DNA of 64,000 nucleotides. Origin: Woeseiaceae bacterium. GTDB taxonomy: Bacteria; Pseudomonadota; Gammaproteobacteria; Steroidobacterales; Woeseiaceae. The notes beneath the pieces are model-generated. The model worked only from the letters and a program-made list of their open reading frames with translations. It searched no databases and was not told the origin of the DNA. The translations under genes were made by a program, and so were the position numbers. The stretch covers positions 1 through 64,000 of the forward strand of contig JANQLK010000022.1 in the NCBI GenBank assembly GCA_028280615.1, in the 5' to 3' direction. Positions 32,507 to 41,700 of the stretch are shown one piece after another. Position 1 is the first letter of the stretch; the number at the start of each line of letters is the position of its first letter.

Positions 32507-33127
32507 GTGATCGCGAAGCACATCGTCTCGGCGTTCGCGACACCGATCGTCAACCTTCGCTGGCCCGACGCCGAGCAGTTGAACGACGCGCTTGCGGCGC
32601 ACGTGCTCGCACTCGAGGCCGGCGACAGCGGCGTGTCGAAGAGCAACATCGGCGGCTGGCACTCGGGACTCGACTTCCTGGATGCGCCGGCGGCAGCCGT
32701 CACCGAGTTCAGGGAGCGTGTCGAATACTACGTCCGGGAGCTCAACGACAGCGTGTTCGACGCCGCTTCGGGCGGCGCCGGCGATAGCTTCCGGCTCGAT
32801 GGCTGGGCGAACGTGCTCCGGCGCGGCGGCTATAACAGCGTGCACAGCCACCCGAACGCCTTCTGGTCCGGCGTGTACTACGTCAACGGCAACGACGGCA
32901 TCGACGAACACCCGTTCAGCGGCAAACTCGAGCTGATCGACCCGCGGCCCGGCGCCAGCGTCACCTATGCCGAACACACGCGTCTGTACGGCCGCTTCCT
33001 CGTCAATCCGTCGGCCGGCCAGATGATCGTTTTCCCATCCTGGCTCACGCACTTCGTGCACCCGTACTTCGGAGACGGCGCGCGCATTTCGATCGCGTTC
33101 AACGTCGTCCTGGAAGACGCCGGTTGA
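32507..33127 (+). CDS. Putative 2OG-Fe(II) oxygenase, TIGR02466 type (paralogue 2)
   Basis: 206 residues from GTG 32507, ten bases after the HupE stop, hence the last gene of the PPIase-HupE operon. The site is NSVHSHPNAFWSGVYYV, with distal His in FPSWLTHFVHPYFGDG and Arg in ARISIAFNVV. This is the TIGR02466 pattern of putative 2-oxoglutarate oxygenases. It is less similar to the other two oxygenases of this region than they are to each other. Target unknown; a peptide or small molecule handled by the same operon is possible. Confidence 0.84.
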   Translation: MIAKHIVSAFATPIVNLRWPDAEQLNDALAAHVLALEAGDSGVSKSNIGGWHSGLDFLDAPAAAVTEFRERVEYYVRELNDSVFDAASGGAGDSFRLDGWANVLRRGGYNSVHSHPNAFWSGVYYVNGNDGIDEHPFSGKLELIDPRPGASVTYAEHTRLYGRFLVNPSAGQMIVFPSWLTHFVHPYFGDGARISIAFNVVLEDAG

Positions 33128-33154
33128 CGCGCCCTGGGCTCGACGGGCTCCGTC

Positions 33155-33781
33155 TCAGCCGAGCCTGAGCTCGTAGTCCCAGCTCTTCAGTCGCGTCGGT
33201 ACGGCGTTTATCGCGAGTGTCATGCGCGTGCTGCCCTCGTTCCTGGGCACCTCGTGCAGCAGGTAGCTCGGAAACAGGACGAGGTCGCCGGGCAGCGATG
33301 CCGGGACCGCCCATTTCGGCGCGTTGAACGGCCCCATCTTCGCGTCCCGGTGCTCGTTCGTGAACGCGAACTCGCGACCGCCCATGTTCTTGTAGAACAC
33401 CGTCCTCGATGACGCGTGCGATTCGGTCAGGTAGACGACGCCCGATATGAAGCTGTTCGCGTGCGCGTGAACGGTCTGATAGCCGCCGGGTTCCAGGCGG
33501 TTCAGCCACATTTCCTTGATCGACCAGTCGAGGTTTTCGCCAAACAGTAGCGAACCGAAATCCACGAGCTGCGGGCCGATGACGCCGTTTACGATCTCGA
33601 ACTCCGGGTGCGCGTCCGGCGTACAGACGGTCGTATGCGACAGCTGCTCGGAGCGGCTGTTCCGTTCGGTGGCATCACTGTCGAGTAGCCGAATCAGCGC
33701 GGCGACGGTATCCGCGTCGACGGCCTGCGTCACGCGCATGAACGGAACCGGAAACAGGCCCGTGACGGTGACATCGGACAT
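33155..33781 (-). CDS. Putative 2OG-Fe(II) oxygenase (paralogue 3)
   Basis: 208 residues. The site is QTVHAHANSFISGVVYL, with distal His in FPSYLLHEVPRNEG and Arg in STRMTLAINAV. It aligns end to end with the protein at 26255-26878 (KEMWLN, RTVFYKNMGG, NAPKWAVP, RLKSWDYELRL), so the two are recent paralogues. It is the last gene of a minus-strand set after the EF-hand protein (18-base gap) and converges on paralogue 2 with a 27-base gap. Confidence 0.84.
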   Translation of the reverse strand: MSDVTVTGLFPVPFMRVTQAVDADTVAALIRLLDSDATERNSRSEQLSHTTVCTPDAHPEFEIVNGVIGPQLVDFGSLLFGENLDWSIKEMWLNRLEPGGYQTVHAHANSFISGVVYLTESHASSRTVFYKNMGGREFAFTNEHRDAKMGPFNAPKWAVPASLPGDLVLFPSYLLHEVPRNEGSTRMTLAINAVPTRLKSWDYELRLG

Positions 33782-33799
33782 CGCTATCGGTCCCGGCGA

Positions 33800-34264
33800 T
33801 TACTCGGATGCGTCGACGCGCGCGTGCAGCTCGTCGCGAGTGACCTCGCCATCGCCGTCGACATCGGAGGCATGGATCAGGTGAATCAGGCGCACGCGAT
33901 ATTCGAGCTTCGTCACATAGTCGTCGCCGTCCGCATCCATGTCGTCGCGCAACGCGCTCTCGATGCGGATCAGGTCGTTCCGCTCGGTGTCGCTCAGGCC
34001 CGGGTTTACGTTTTCGTGGTACTGCCGCGCCATCCCGAGGGCCCGGTGGAGTTCGCCCAGGTGCTCGTCGACCTCGCCCGCCTGCACATAGCCTTCGTCG
34101 CCGCAGTCGAGCAGGTCGAATATCGGTTCGATCAGGAACCGCGCCTGCTCCCGCTCGTCAGCCGCATCCGGCGGAACGCTATTGCCGGATAACTCGGCGC
34201 CGGCGGCGGCGAGCGACGGCATCGCCAGCATGACGATGATGTGGACGGATACGCGCAGTGCCAT
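33800..34264 (-). CDS. Exported EF-hand calcium-binding protein
   Basis: 154 residues. Short signal (MALRVSVHIIVMLAMPSLAAAG). Three EF-hand-like loops: a degenerate DCGDEGYVQAGEV, then DMDADGDDYVTKLEY and DVDGDGEVTRDEL, the last two with good calcium ligands. It starts three bases after the stop of the upstream membrane protein and precedes an oxygenase gene, so the three are probably one transcript. A calcium sensor or buffer in the periplasm is inferred. Confidence 0.78.
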   Translation of the reverse strand: MALRVSVHIIVMLAMPSLAAAGAELSGNSVPPDAADEREQARFLIEPIFDLLDCGDEGYVQAGEVDEHLGELHRALGMARQYHENVNPGLSDTERNDLIRIESALRDDMDADGDDYVTKLEYRVRLIHLIHASDVDGDGEVTRDELHARVDASE

Positions 34265-34267
34265 CCC

Positions 34268-34696
34268 CTAGTCGTCCTCCTCGGAACCGACGTCGTTGAA
34301 CGTCCCGTTGCGACGGCGCGCTTCCTGGTCCACAGGAGCGCGCGCGATGCCGAACTGATCGAAGTCCTGCTGATCGTAGTCCGCGTACGCCGGGCTGACG
34401 ACGTGCCGGGGCTGGATCCGGCGCGGCCTTTGCGGTGCGGTGCGCCGTTCCGGACGCGGCGCGGGCGGAGCGTTCTCGGCGCGCGCGTCTTCGCTCAGCG
34501 CATCGAGCTCGCCGTAGATCGCAGAGATGTCACGCACCGTTTCCTCTAGAGGCACCGAGAGCTGGACGAAGTTATCGTCGACCTTCCGCAGTTCCGCCTC
34601 CAGCTTCGACACGCGGACGTTGGTCGCGACGAGTGCGCCGCCCATGACCAGCGCCACGCCTGCCGCGACGGCCCACCCGGCGAGATCTGCACGCAT
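34268..34696 (-). CDS. Single-span membrane protein, unknown function
   Basis: 142 residues. Start ATG 34696 chosen because AGGAG lies seven bases upstream; an ATG six codons earlier lacks a site. One membrane helix (GWAVAAGVALVMGGALVATN) is followed by a short coiled coil (VSKLEAELRKVDDNFVQL) and a Pro/Arg-rich, acidic-ended tail. No family recognised. It begins the set with the EF-hand protein and an oxygenase. Confidence 0.68.
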   Translation of the reverse strand: MRADLAGWAVAAGVALVMGGALVATNVRVSKLEAELRKVDDNFVQLSVPLEETVRDISAIYGELDALSEDARAENAPPAPRPERRTAPQRPRRIQPRHVVSPAYADYDQQDFDQFGIARAPVDQEARRRNGTFNDVGSEEDD

Positions 34697-34783
34697 TGCC
34701 GTTCTCCTGCCCATCGGCCGATCATGCTAACGCGGCGGCGTGACGCTTTCGTGACGCCAGCGGCGACGCGAACGCTCGGGACA

Positions 34784-37060
34784 CTAGAGGCGGATCGGCA
34801 GGTCCTTCGGCCGCGTGCCGGTTGCCCGGTAAATCGCGTTGCCGATGGCCGGCGGCACCGCGATCAGCGGCGGCTCGCCGAGGCCGGACGGAAACTCGCC
34901 GTTGTCGATGAAGGCGATGTCGAGTTCCGGCACGTCGGCCATGCGCAGCGGCCGGTACGTGTCGAGGTTGCGGTCGCTTACCTCGCCGTCGGCGAACGCC
35001 GTGCCTTCGTGCAGCGCGAGGCTCAGTCCCCACAGCGTCGCGCCTTCGGCCTGCGCCATTGCGCCGTCCGGATGCACGACCGTGCCGCAGTCGATCGTCT
35101 GCCAGAGCTTCCTGACCCTGATCGCGTTGGTAGACGGATCGACGGCAACGTGAGCGACGCAGGCCGTCCACGTCGGCATGTTGCGTTCCTGGCCGTGGCT
35201 GACCGCAACGCCCATGCCTTCACCCGCCGGTAGCTCGGTCTCGCCCCAGCCGGACCGCTCCGCGACGTCGCGCAGCACCGCGGCGAGCCGCGACGCGCCG
35301 CCGACCGAGTTCGGCGCCGTGCCGGCATTCTTGCCCGCGGCGTCCAGCCTCGCGAGCCGGAACTCGACCGGGTCTTCGCCCAGCACTTCGGCGATCTCGT
35401 CCATGAAACTCTCGACGCCCCAGCCGATCCAGCCCGGTCCGACGGCACGCAGCCAGCCCGGCAGGAAAGTCCGCTGGGCGAGGTCGTTGTTGATGGCACG
35501 AACGCGGTGCGCGGGCAGCGTGTACCAGTGGTCGGCGCCACTGATCGAGAACGTGTCGAACTTGCCGTTGCCGTCGACGCCGTCGGCGAGGAACCCCGGA
35601 GCCATCGCGAGCGTCGGCCAGCCGGCCGCCGCGGCATTGTCGATGCCCGTCAGCGCGCCGTCGGCGTCGAAGGATGCGTGGAACTGCGCCACCGACGGCG
35701 AGCGCACGCAGTCGAAACGGCTGTCTTCCTCGCGCTGAAAGACCAGCTTGACGGGCCTGCCCAGCTCGCGTGCCGCGAGCGCGGCCGGGATCATCTGATC
35801 GCCGAACAGCCGGCGGCCGAAACCGCCGCCGAGGTAGTACTGATGGATGACGATGTTCGACTCGTCGACCCCGAGCGCCTCCGCGAGATAGGGCAGGATC
35901 AGCGACTGCCACTGGTTGCCCGAGTGGATGTGGAACACGCCATCGGTGTACTCGACCAGGGCGTTCTGAGGCTCCAGCGTGAAGTGCAGCGCCGTGCTCG
36001 TTCGATAGGTCGACGATATCGTCCGGGCCGCGCTCCCGAGCCCCGCGTCGACGTCGCCGTCGTTGACGACGAGCACGCCGCTGGACGGGTCGGCCGTCAG
36101 CTTCTCGCCCTCGGCCACGATATGGGCCTCGGTCACGGCGGCGGTCGGGCCCGGCGACCAGTCCACTTCGACGGCATCGCCGGCCTTGATCGCGGCCGGG
36201 AAGCTCTCGGCGATGACGAGCGCCCAGCCCTGGATCGTCTCGCTGGGGTCGCTGAGCTCGATCGTCTGCAGGTAACCCGGAATGTCACGCGCGGCGCTGT
36301 CGTCGATCGAGTTGATCGTGCTGCCGTAGCGCGTGGGCGGAATCAACGGGTGGGCGTACACCATGCCGGGTAGCTCGGTATCGAGCCCGTAGACGGCCTC
36401 GCCACGCGACTTCTCGGGGATGTCCAGGGCCCTGGTCGGCTTACCGATGAGATTTCTGTCGGCGACGGCCAAGACCTGCATCGCACCGAGCTCTTCATCG
36501 CTGAACGAGCGCGAAACGTCGGCGCTCGCGACGATGTCACCGAAACCGATTTCCTGCTCGCCGGCGATAACCTTGCCGTCGCGCGCCGTGCACTGGTCCG
36601 CCGTGACGCCGAGCATCTTCGCGCCCTCGTCGATCAGCACGCTGCGACCGGCGGCGCCGGCCTGCGAGAGCATCGAAAACGTCGTGTGCACCGACCAGGA
36701 TCCGCCCGTGACCATGTAGCCCCACTTGGGATCCGAGTCGACGTGCTCGAGCGAAACCTTGCTCCAGTCCGCGCCGAGTTCGTCGGCGACGACGCGGGCG
36801 AGCGCGGTGCCGACGTGCTGGCCCATCTCCGCCTTCGCGATATTGACCTTGAGCGCGCCGGTTCCGTCGAGCTCGAACCAGACGGTGGGTGCGAATTTCT
36901 TGCTGGCACCCGAGGCGAGATCGCCGGCCGCGTCCTCGCGGCTGCAGCCGGGCAGCACGCTGCCGAGGCCCATGACGAGCGTCGTGCCCGCCGTCCCCGC
37001 GATGAAGCTGCGCCGGTTGATCGTCGTTTTGCCGGGCATCGTCCTCCTGCTCGCGCTCAT
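34784..37060 (-). CDS. Molybdopterin-binding large subunit, isoquinoline 1-oxidoreductase beta type
   Basis: 758 residues. Tat signal with NRRSFIAG, then a near-lipobox LPGC, so it is exported folded. The xanthine-dehydrogenase-like molybdenum domain follows, including [13 protein letters not shown] (molybdopterin contact), [13 protein letters not shown] and the C-terminal [17 protein letters not shown] with its conserved Glu. The single-chain, two-subunit form without an FAD subunit is the IorB/aldehyde-dehydrogenase type that passes electrons to c-type cytochromes. ATG 37060 overlaps the stop of the 2Fe-2S subunit gene. Substrate (aldehyde or N-heterocycle) unknown. Confidence 0.9.
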   Translation of the reverse strand: MSASRRTMPGKTTINRRSFIAGTAGTTLVMGLGSVLPGCSREDAAGDLASGASKKFAPTVWFELDGTGALKVNIAKAEMGQHVGTALARVVADELGADWSKVSLEHVDSDPKWGYMVTGGSWSVHTTFSMLSQAGAAGRSVLIDEGAKMLGVTADQCTARDGKVIAGEQEIGFGDIVASADVSRSFSDEELGAMQVLAVADRNLIGKPTRALDIPEKSRGEAVYGLDTELPGMVYAHPLIPPTRYGSTINSIDDSAARDIPGYLQTIELSDPSETIQGWALVIAESFPAAIKAGDAVEVDWSPGPTAAVTEAHIVAEGEKLTADPSSGVLVVNDGDVDAGLGSAARTISSTYRTSTALHFTLEPQNALVEYTDGVFHIHSGNQWQSLILPYLAEALGVDESNIVIHQYYLGGGFGRRLFGDQMIPAALAARELGRPVKLVFQREEDSRFDCVRSPSVAQFHASFDADGALTGIDNAAAAGWPTLAMAPGFLADGVDGNGKFDTFSISGADHWYTLPAHRVRAINNDLAQRTFLPGWLRAVGPGWIGWGVESFMDEIAEVLGEDPVEFRLARLDAAGKNAGTAPNSVGGASRLAAVLRDVAERSGWGETELPAGEGMGVAVSHGQERNMPTWTACVAHVAVDPSTNAIRVRKLWQTIDCGTVVHPDGAMAQAEGATLWGLSLALHEGTAFADGEVSDRNLDTYRPLRMADVPELDIAFIDNGEFPSGLGEPPLIAVPPAIGNAIYRATGTRPKDLPIRL

Positions 37061-37521
37061 GACGACGCCTCCCCGCCGCCGGCGGCGGTCTTGATGGCCT
37101 TCCTGATACGCGGGTAGGCCATGCAGCGGCACAGGTGGCCGTTCATTGCCGTGACGATGTCGTCGTCGCTCGGATTCGGGTTGGCGGCGAGCAGCGTGGC
37201 GGCCTGCATGATCTGGCCGGACTGGCAGTAGCCGCACTGCGGCACCTGCTCTTCCACCCACGCGGTCTTGAGCGCCTCGCCTTCGGCGGTCTCGAGTCCT
37301 TCGATCGTGGTGATCGATTTGCCTTCGATGGCCGCGATCGGCGTGACGCAGGCCCTGAGCGGCTCGCCATCCAGGTGCACCGTGCAGGCGCCGCACTGGG
37401 CGATGCCGCAGCCGAATTTCGTGCCCTTGAGCTTGAGCTCGTCGCGAATCACCCACAGGAGTGGCGTGTCGTCTGGACTGTCGGACGAGACGGCCTTGCC
37501 GTTCACTTGGAATTGGATCAC
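37057..37521 (-). CDS. (2Fe-2S)-binding small subunit of molybdenum hydroxylase
   Basis: 154 residues. Plant-ferredoxin cluster [21 protein letters not shown] in the first half and the second, all-helical cluster [10 protein letters not shown] with CRCMAYPRI in the second half, as in IorA/CoxS. It transfers electrons from the molybdenum centre. No signal peptide, so it is probably exported with the Tat-targeted large subunit. Coupled to that gene by ATGA overlap. Confidence 0.92.
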   Translation of the reverse strand: MIQFQVNGKAVSSDSPDDTPLLWVIRDELKLKGTKFGCGIAQCGACTVHLDGEPLRACVTPIAAIEGKSITTIEGLETAEGEALKTAWVEEQVPQCGYCQSGQIMQAATLLAANPNPSDDDIVTAMNGHLCRCMAYPRIRKAIKTAAGGGEASS

Positions 37522-37588
37522 TTGTTACTCCCTGTCTAGGCAGGCCAGGGAGAAACGGGCCCCGGCCTTTGAATGCTGCGCCGGGTTG

Positions 37589-37834
37589 TCAGCTGTCCCT
37601 GATCGCGTCGCGAATGCGCTGGTAGCCTTTCTTGAGCTCCTCACCGAGATCGCCGAGGGCATCGCCGACGCCTTCGCCGGTCCGGGCGATCTCGGCCCTG
37701 GCGAGGAACTTGCGGGTGCGGCCTTCGAGCTCCTCCCACTCCTCTTTCACTTCCTTCGAAGCCAGGTTCATCTGCACCCGGAGTTCGTCCCGTTTCTGCT
37801 TGAGGTCGTCTATCAGGTCGTCGAAATCACTCAC
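37589..37834 (-). CDS. Small coiled-coil protein, unknown
   Basis: 81 residues, highly charged and helical (DDLKQKRDELRVQMNLASKEVKEE), without signal or membrane segment. Resembles small uncharacterised coiled-coil proteins. Alone on the minus strand upstream of the molybdenum hydroxylase pair (68-base gap), divergent from a lipoprotein gene. Confidence 0.65.
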   Translation of the reverse strand: MSDFDDLIDDLKQKRDELRVQMNLASKEVKEEWEELEGRTRKFLARAEIARTGEGVGDALGDLGEELKKGYQRIRDAIRDS

Positions 37835-37972
37835 CGTTCACTCCCGGTCGCCAGACTACAAGAGTACACCTTTCCAGACCCTATTCCAGACCGAATCGGC
37901 CCTCGTATTCGTTTATAGTAGCCGCCGGCTGTCGCGGCTCATCCGCCGCGCGGGACCAAGGGAGCAAGGAAA

Positions 37973-38650
37973 GTGCGAAAACGATGGACGCCGCTGGCTG
38001 TCGGCGTCGCGCTCGCGGCGTTCGGCTGCGGCAACGACGACGATGCCGCGGGCTACGGTACGGCCAGAACAGTAACGGGAGATGGGCAAGTGTCATCGAT
38101 AACCGTCGAGGACCGGAGCATCGCGGACAAGGCCGTGCTGGCGTTGGCCGATCACCTGGATGTTCCCGTGACGGCGATCCGCGTCGACTCGGTTCGGGCC
38201 GTCGAATGGCGAGACAGCAGCATCGGCTGTCCGCAGCCGGGCGAGGCCTACCTTCAGGTCATCACACCGGGCCACAAGATTACGCTGCGTCACGAAGGCA
38301 AGCTGCACGTCGTGCACGAGGCGAACGGCAACGCATTCGTCTGCGTCCGGCGGAAGCCCGCGGTTTCGGGCCTGACGGAGAAACTCGAGCTCGTCTGGGC
38401 CGAGCAGGCGGCGATAGCGCGCGAAGACCTCGCCTCGAAACTCAACGTCGACGCGTCGCAGATCATCGTCGCATCCGCCCGCGCGACAACCTGGACGGAC
38501 ACGAGCCTGGGCTGCGCCGATCCCGATGCGAGCTACGACGATGTACGCGCGGAAGGCTTCGTGCTGACGTTGCGCCACGGCAGCCGCAACTTCACCTATC
38601 ACACGGACCTGGATCGCGTGATCGCCTGCCCGCCGATCAGCGAGGACTGA
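37973..38650 (+). CDS. Lipoprotein with two copies of a W-D-S/T-x-GC domain
   Basis: 225 residues from GTG 37973 (GGAG eight bases upstream). The signal ends in AFGC, a slightly imperfect lipobox. The mature part is two about 80-residue repeats: each has an alpha segment, then WRDSSIGCPQPG or WTDTSLGCADPD, a hydrophobic strand (HKITLRHEGK or FVLTLRHGSR) and a terminal Cys-containing strand (FVCV or VIACP). The paired Cys suggest disulfides. Domains with this WxDxSLGCPxPG motif occur in many environmental bacteria; function unknown. Confidence 0.75.
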   Translation: MRKRWTPLAVGVALAAFGCGNDDDAAGYGTARTVTGDGQVSSITVEDRSIADKAVLALADHLDVPVTAIRVDSVRAVEWRDSSIGCPQPGEAYLQVITPGHKITLRHEGKLHVVHEANGNAFVCVRRKPAVSGLTEKLELVWAEQAAIAREDLASKLNVDASQIIVASARATTWTDTSLGCADPDASYDDVRAEGFVLTLRHGSRNFTYHTDLDRVIACPPISED

Positions 38651-38651
38651 A

Positions 38652-38677
38652 GGCCGCCCGGGTTACCCCGGGCGGCC
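38652..38677. terminator. Strong hairpin between convergent genes
   Basis: Perfect 11-base stem GGCCGCCCGGG with loop TTAC, two bases after the lipoprotein stop and 27 bases from the subtilase stop. There is no T run, so it may act as an mRNA end-stabiliser or a weak bidirectional terminator. Confidence 0.55.
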
Positions 38678-38703
38678 TCGTTGCTGGCAAGCCTTGCGCT
38701 TGC

Positions 38704-41700
38704 TTAAGGCGTTGCGCCGCCGAAGCAGGCCGCGATGGGGATATCGCAGATGCCGCCGCCAGTGTCGTTGTCGATGCTCAGGATCGTCAATCCCTGTACT
38801 CCGTCGGCATCGCTGTGCGAAATCGCGCCCAGCTGCTTGAAGCCCGTGCCGAAGTTGAGATTCATCCACTCGAGCGAGATCGTCGCGGTCGTTCCGAGCG
38901 AGGCGGCACCCGGTGCCGACGTAATCGTCAGGTTGCCTGCATCGTCGACGATGCCGAACGAGTACGCGAACAAGCCGAACTCCGTCGGCAGCCCGTCTTC
39001 CGTCTGGAAGCCATGTGCGAACACCAGGTACGGATCGTCGATCGCCGGATCGTTCGCCGGGAACAGGACGCTGACCTCCTCGTTCGACGTCGCGTTGGTG
39101 CTCGAGCCGATCTGCGTGCACGACAGGTTCGGGCAGTAGTACAGGTACAGATCGATGTCGTCGCTCTTCTCCGTATAGGCATCGGTCAGCTCCCATCGAG
39201 CGTAGGCCGCACCCTCGGGAACCTCGTCGAGGAACGCAATGGTCGTACCCGGACCGAGGAACGCGAAGCTGTTGCCCGGATCATCGGCGACGGAACCGAC
39301 GAATACCGTGGCGTCGTTGAGGCCGTGGACGCCCGGCGTGTACTCGCCGGTGTAGCCGAACGTGATGTCGAATTCGGCGGCGCCGGACGGGCCGGCACCC
39401 GAGACTTCGGGCGGCGCAACGATCGCTACGGCGTTGACGGCGATCGGGCTGCGCACTCGGCGTGCATCCTTGCCCCGACCGTCGGAGTCGGAGTCGGAAT
39501 CCGAGTCAGAGTCGTCGTCCCGGCCGCGTGTCCCGGATTCGACCCAGGTCAGCGAGCCGAAACGCCACTCGCCCGGAGGCGCGGAGACGTTCGTGATCGT
39601 GACCTCATAGCTCGCGCTGTCGCCCGGGGCCAGGTACAGGCTTTCAGGCGACACCGAGACGTCATAGCCCGGCGGGGCCTCGATCTCGGCGGTCCAGTAG
39701 GCCGGTCGATCGTCGCGGTTGCGCCAGCGCCTGCCCTTCCGGCGGTCGTAGCCGTTCACGGCCGTGACCGTGCGGGTCACGGTCTGCGTACCCGGCAGTT
39801 CGGCGATACCGATCGACGCCAGGTTCAGGTCCCCCGGGTTCGTCGACAGGTCGAGGACGTCCTCGACGAAGCTGCAGTTCTCGGCGCTGATCAGCGGCGT
39901 CACCGTGCCGCAGCTCGCGGCCAGGTAGTCGAGCAGTCCGGCGTCATAGGTAAGGCCCGGATCGACCGACTTGTTCGGGTCGACGTGGCCGGCACCGTAG
40001 TCGAACGGATCGGCCGGCGTAGCGCCGTCTTCCTTGACGACATCCTGACGGGCCGTCGTCATCAGCGCAGACTTGATCTGCGCCGGGCTCCAGTCCGGAT
40101 GTGCCTCGCGGACCAGCGCCGCGAGCCCGGCAATATGCGGGCTCGACATCGACGTACCCTGGAGGTAACCGAAGATGTCACCGGCGGAGCCGTCCGCCTG
40201 GTCGGGCGCGTTCGCCGCGAGGATGCGGACGCCCGGCGCCGTGATGTCGGGCTTGATCCAGTCACCCTCCGTGCTGAACGGGCCGCGCGAGGAGAAGTCG
40301 GCCATGATGTTGCCTTCCAACTCCTCGGTGATAAAGACACCGGGCGACAGCGTGACGTTCACGGCATTGCCCGCATCGACCTCGGCAAGCAGCGCGAGGC
40401 CGATAGCGTTGTCGATCATGACGCCGGGAATACTGGACGTCTTCTCGGTCGCCGTACCGCCCATGGCCGTCTTCGGCCGCGAGTCGGTATACATCAGCAC
40501 CGCGGATGCGCCCGCGTCCACGGCGGCCTCGACCTTGATCGTAAAGGCACAGCCGCCGCGCGCAATCAGCGCGATCTTGCCGCCGATGTCGTTGTTCAAC
40601 GGGGCACAGGCGTCGATCGGGTCGGCGGCCACGAGGTCGTCAATGACCGCGCCGCTGAACGCGAGCGGCTGCGTGATGACGCCTTCGAGCGCCGTGTATT
40701 CACCCGCAACCGACGCGGGCGTGTTCACCGTAACGGCCAGCGCGAAGCCCGTGCCGTCCAGCGTCGACGCGGCAACCGAGGTCACCCAGGGCTCACCGGC
40801 GTTGGTCGTGGCGAAGCCCGGACCGTCGTTGCCGGCCGAGCGGGCAACGAACACGCCTGCCGCGGTGGCATCGAGGAACGCGAGGTCCTGCGGGTCGTTG
40901 AACGCCGCGGCGGTGCCGACCGAGAAGTTGATGACGTCGACGCCGTCTGCGACGGCCGCGTCGGTCGCTGCCGCGCTGTCGGAGAAGAAGCAGCTGAAAT
41001 TCGTCGCGCCCGGAGACAGCCAGCACACCTTGTAAACGGCAACGCGGGCACGCGGCGCCATGCCGCTGATCGTCGTCAGGGGCACACCCTGCAGCGAAGC
41101 CTCGACCTCGTTGCCTGCCGCGGTGCTGGCCGTATGGCTGCCGTGGCCCGAGGAGTCGCGCGGCGACAGGAATTCGCCTTCGACGACCGAGCCGCGGCCG
41201 GCCAGGAAGCCGTCAACGAACCAGCGGGCGCCGATCAGCTTGTTGTTGCAGTCGTCTTCGGACCAGCCTTCGCCCGCCTGGCAGATGCCGTTCCAGTCCG
41301 CGGGCGGATCGTCGTAAACGACCCTGTTCTGGAAACGGCGCAGCCAGCGCTTCAGCCAACGCGGCAGGTCGCTGTCGTCGTCGAAGTCTTTGTATTTCTT
41401 CTGGTTGCGGTCGGAGAAGCTCGGGTGTTCCTGAACGGCGCCGGTATCGAGTATGCCGACGATGACGTCTTCACCCTTGAGCCCGAGCCGTTTCCTCAGG
41501 CCCTCCTTCCGATCCAGCAGCCCGAGAAACTCGGGGCTGTTGTTGGTCGTTACGTCGACGGAATAGTCTTCCCAGACCGCGGCGACTTTCTTGTTGCCGC
41601 GCAGGCTCTGTGCCTGCTCGTCGGTCAGGCGGGCCGCGAAACCGTTCATCGCATGCCGGTAGCTGTATATCTTTGCACCGGCGGCGCCGACGTCACGCAG

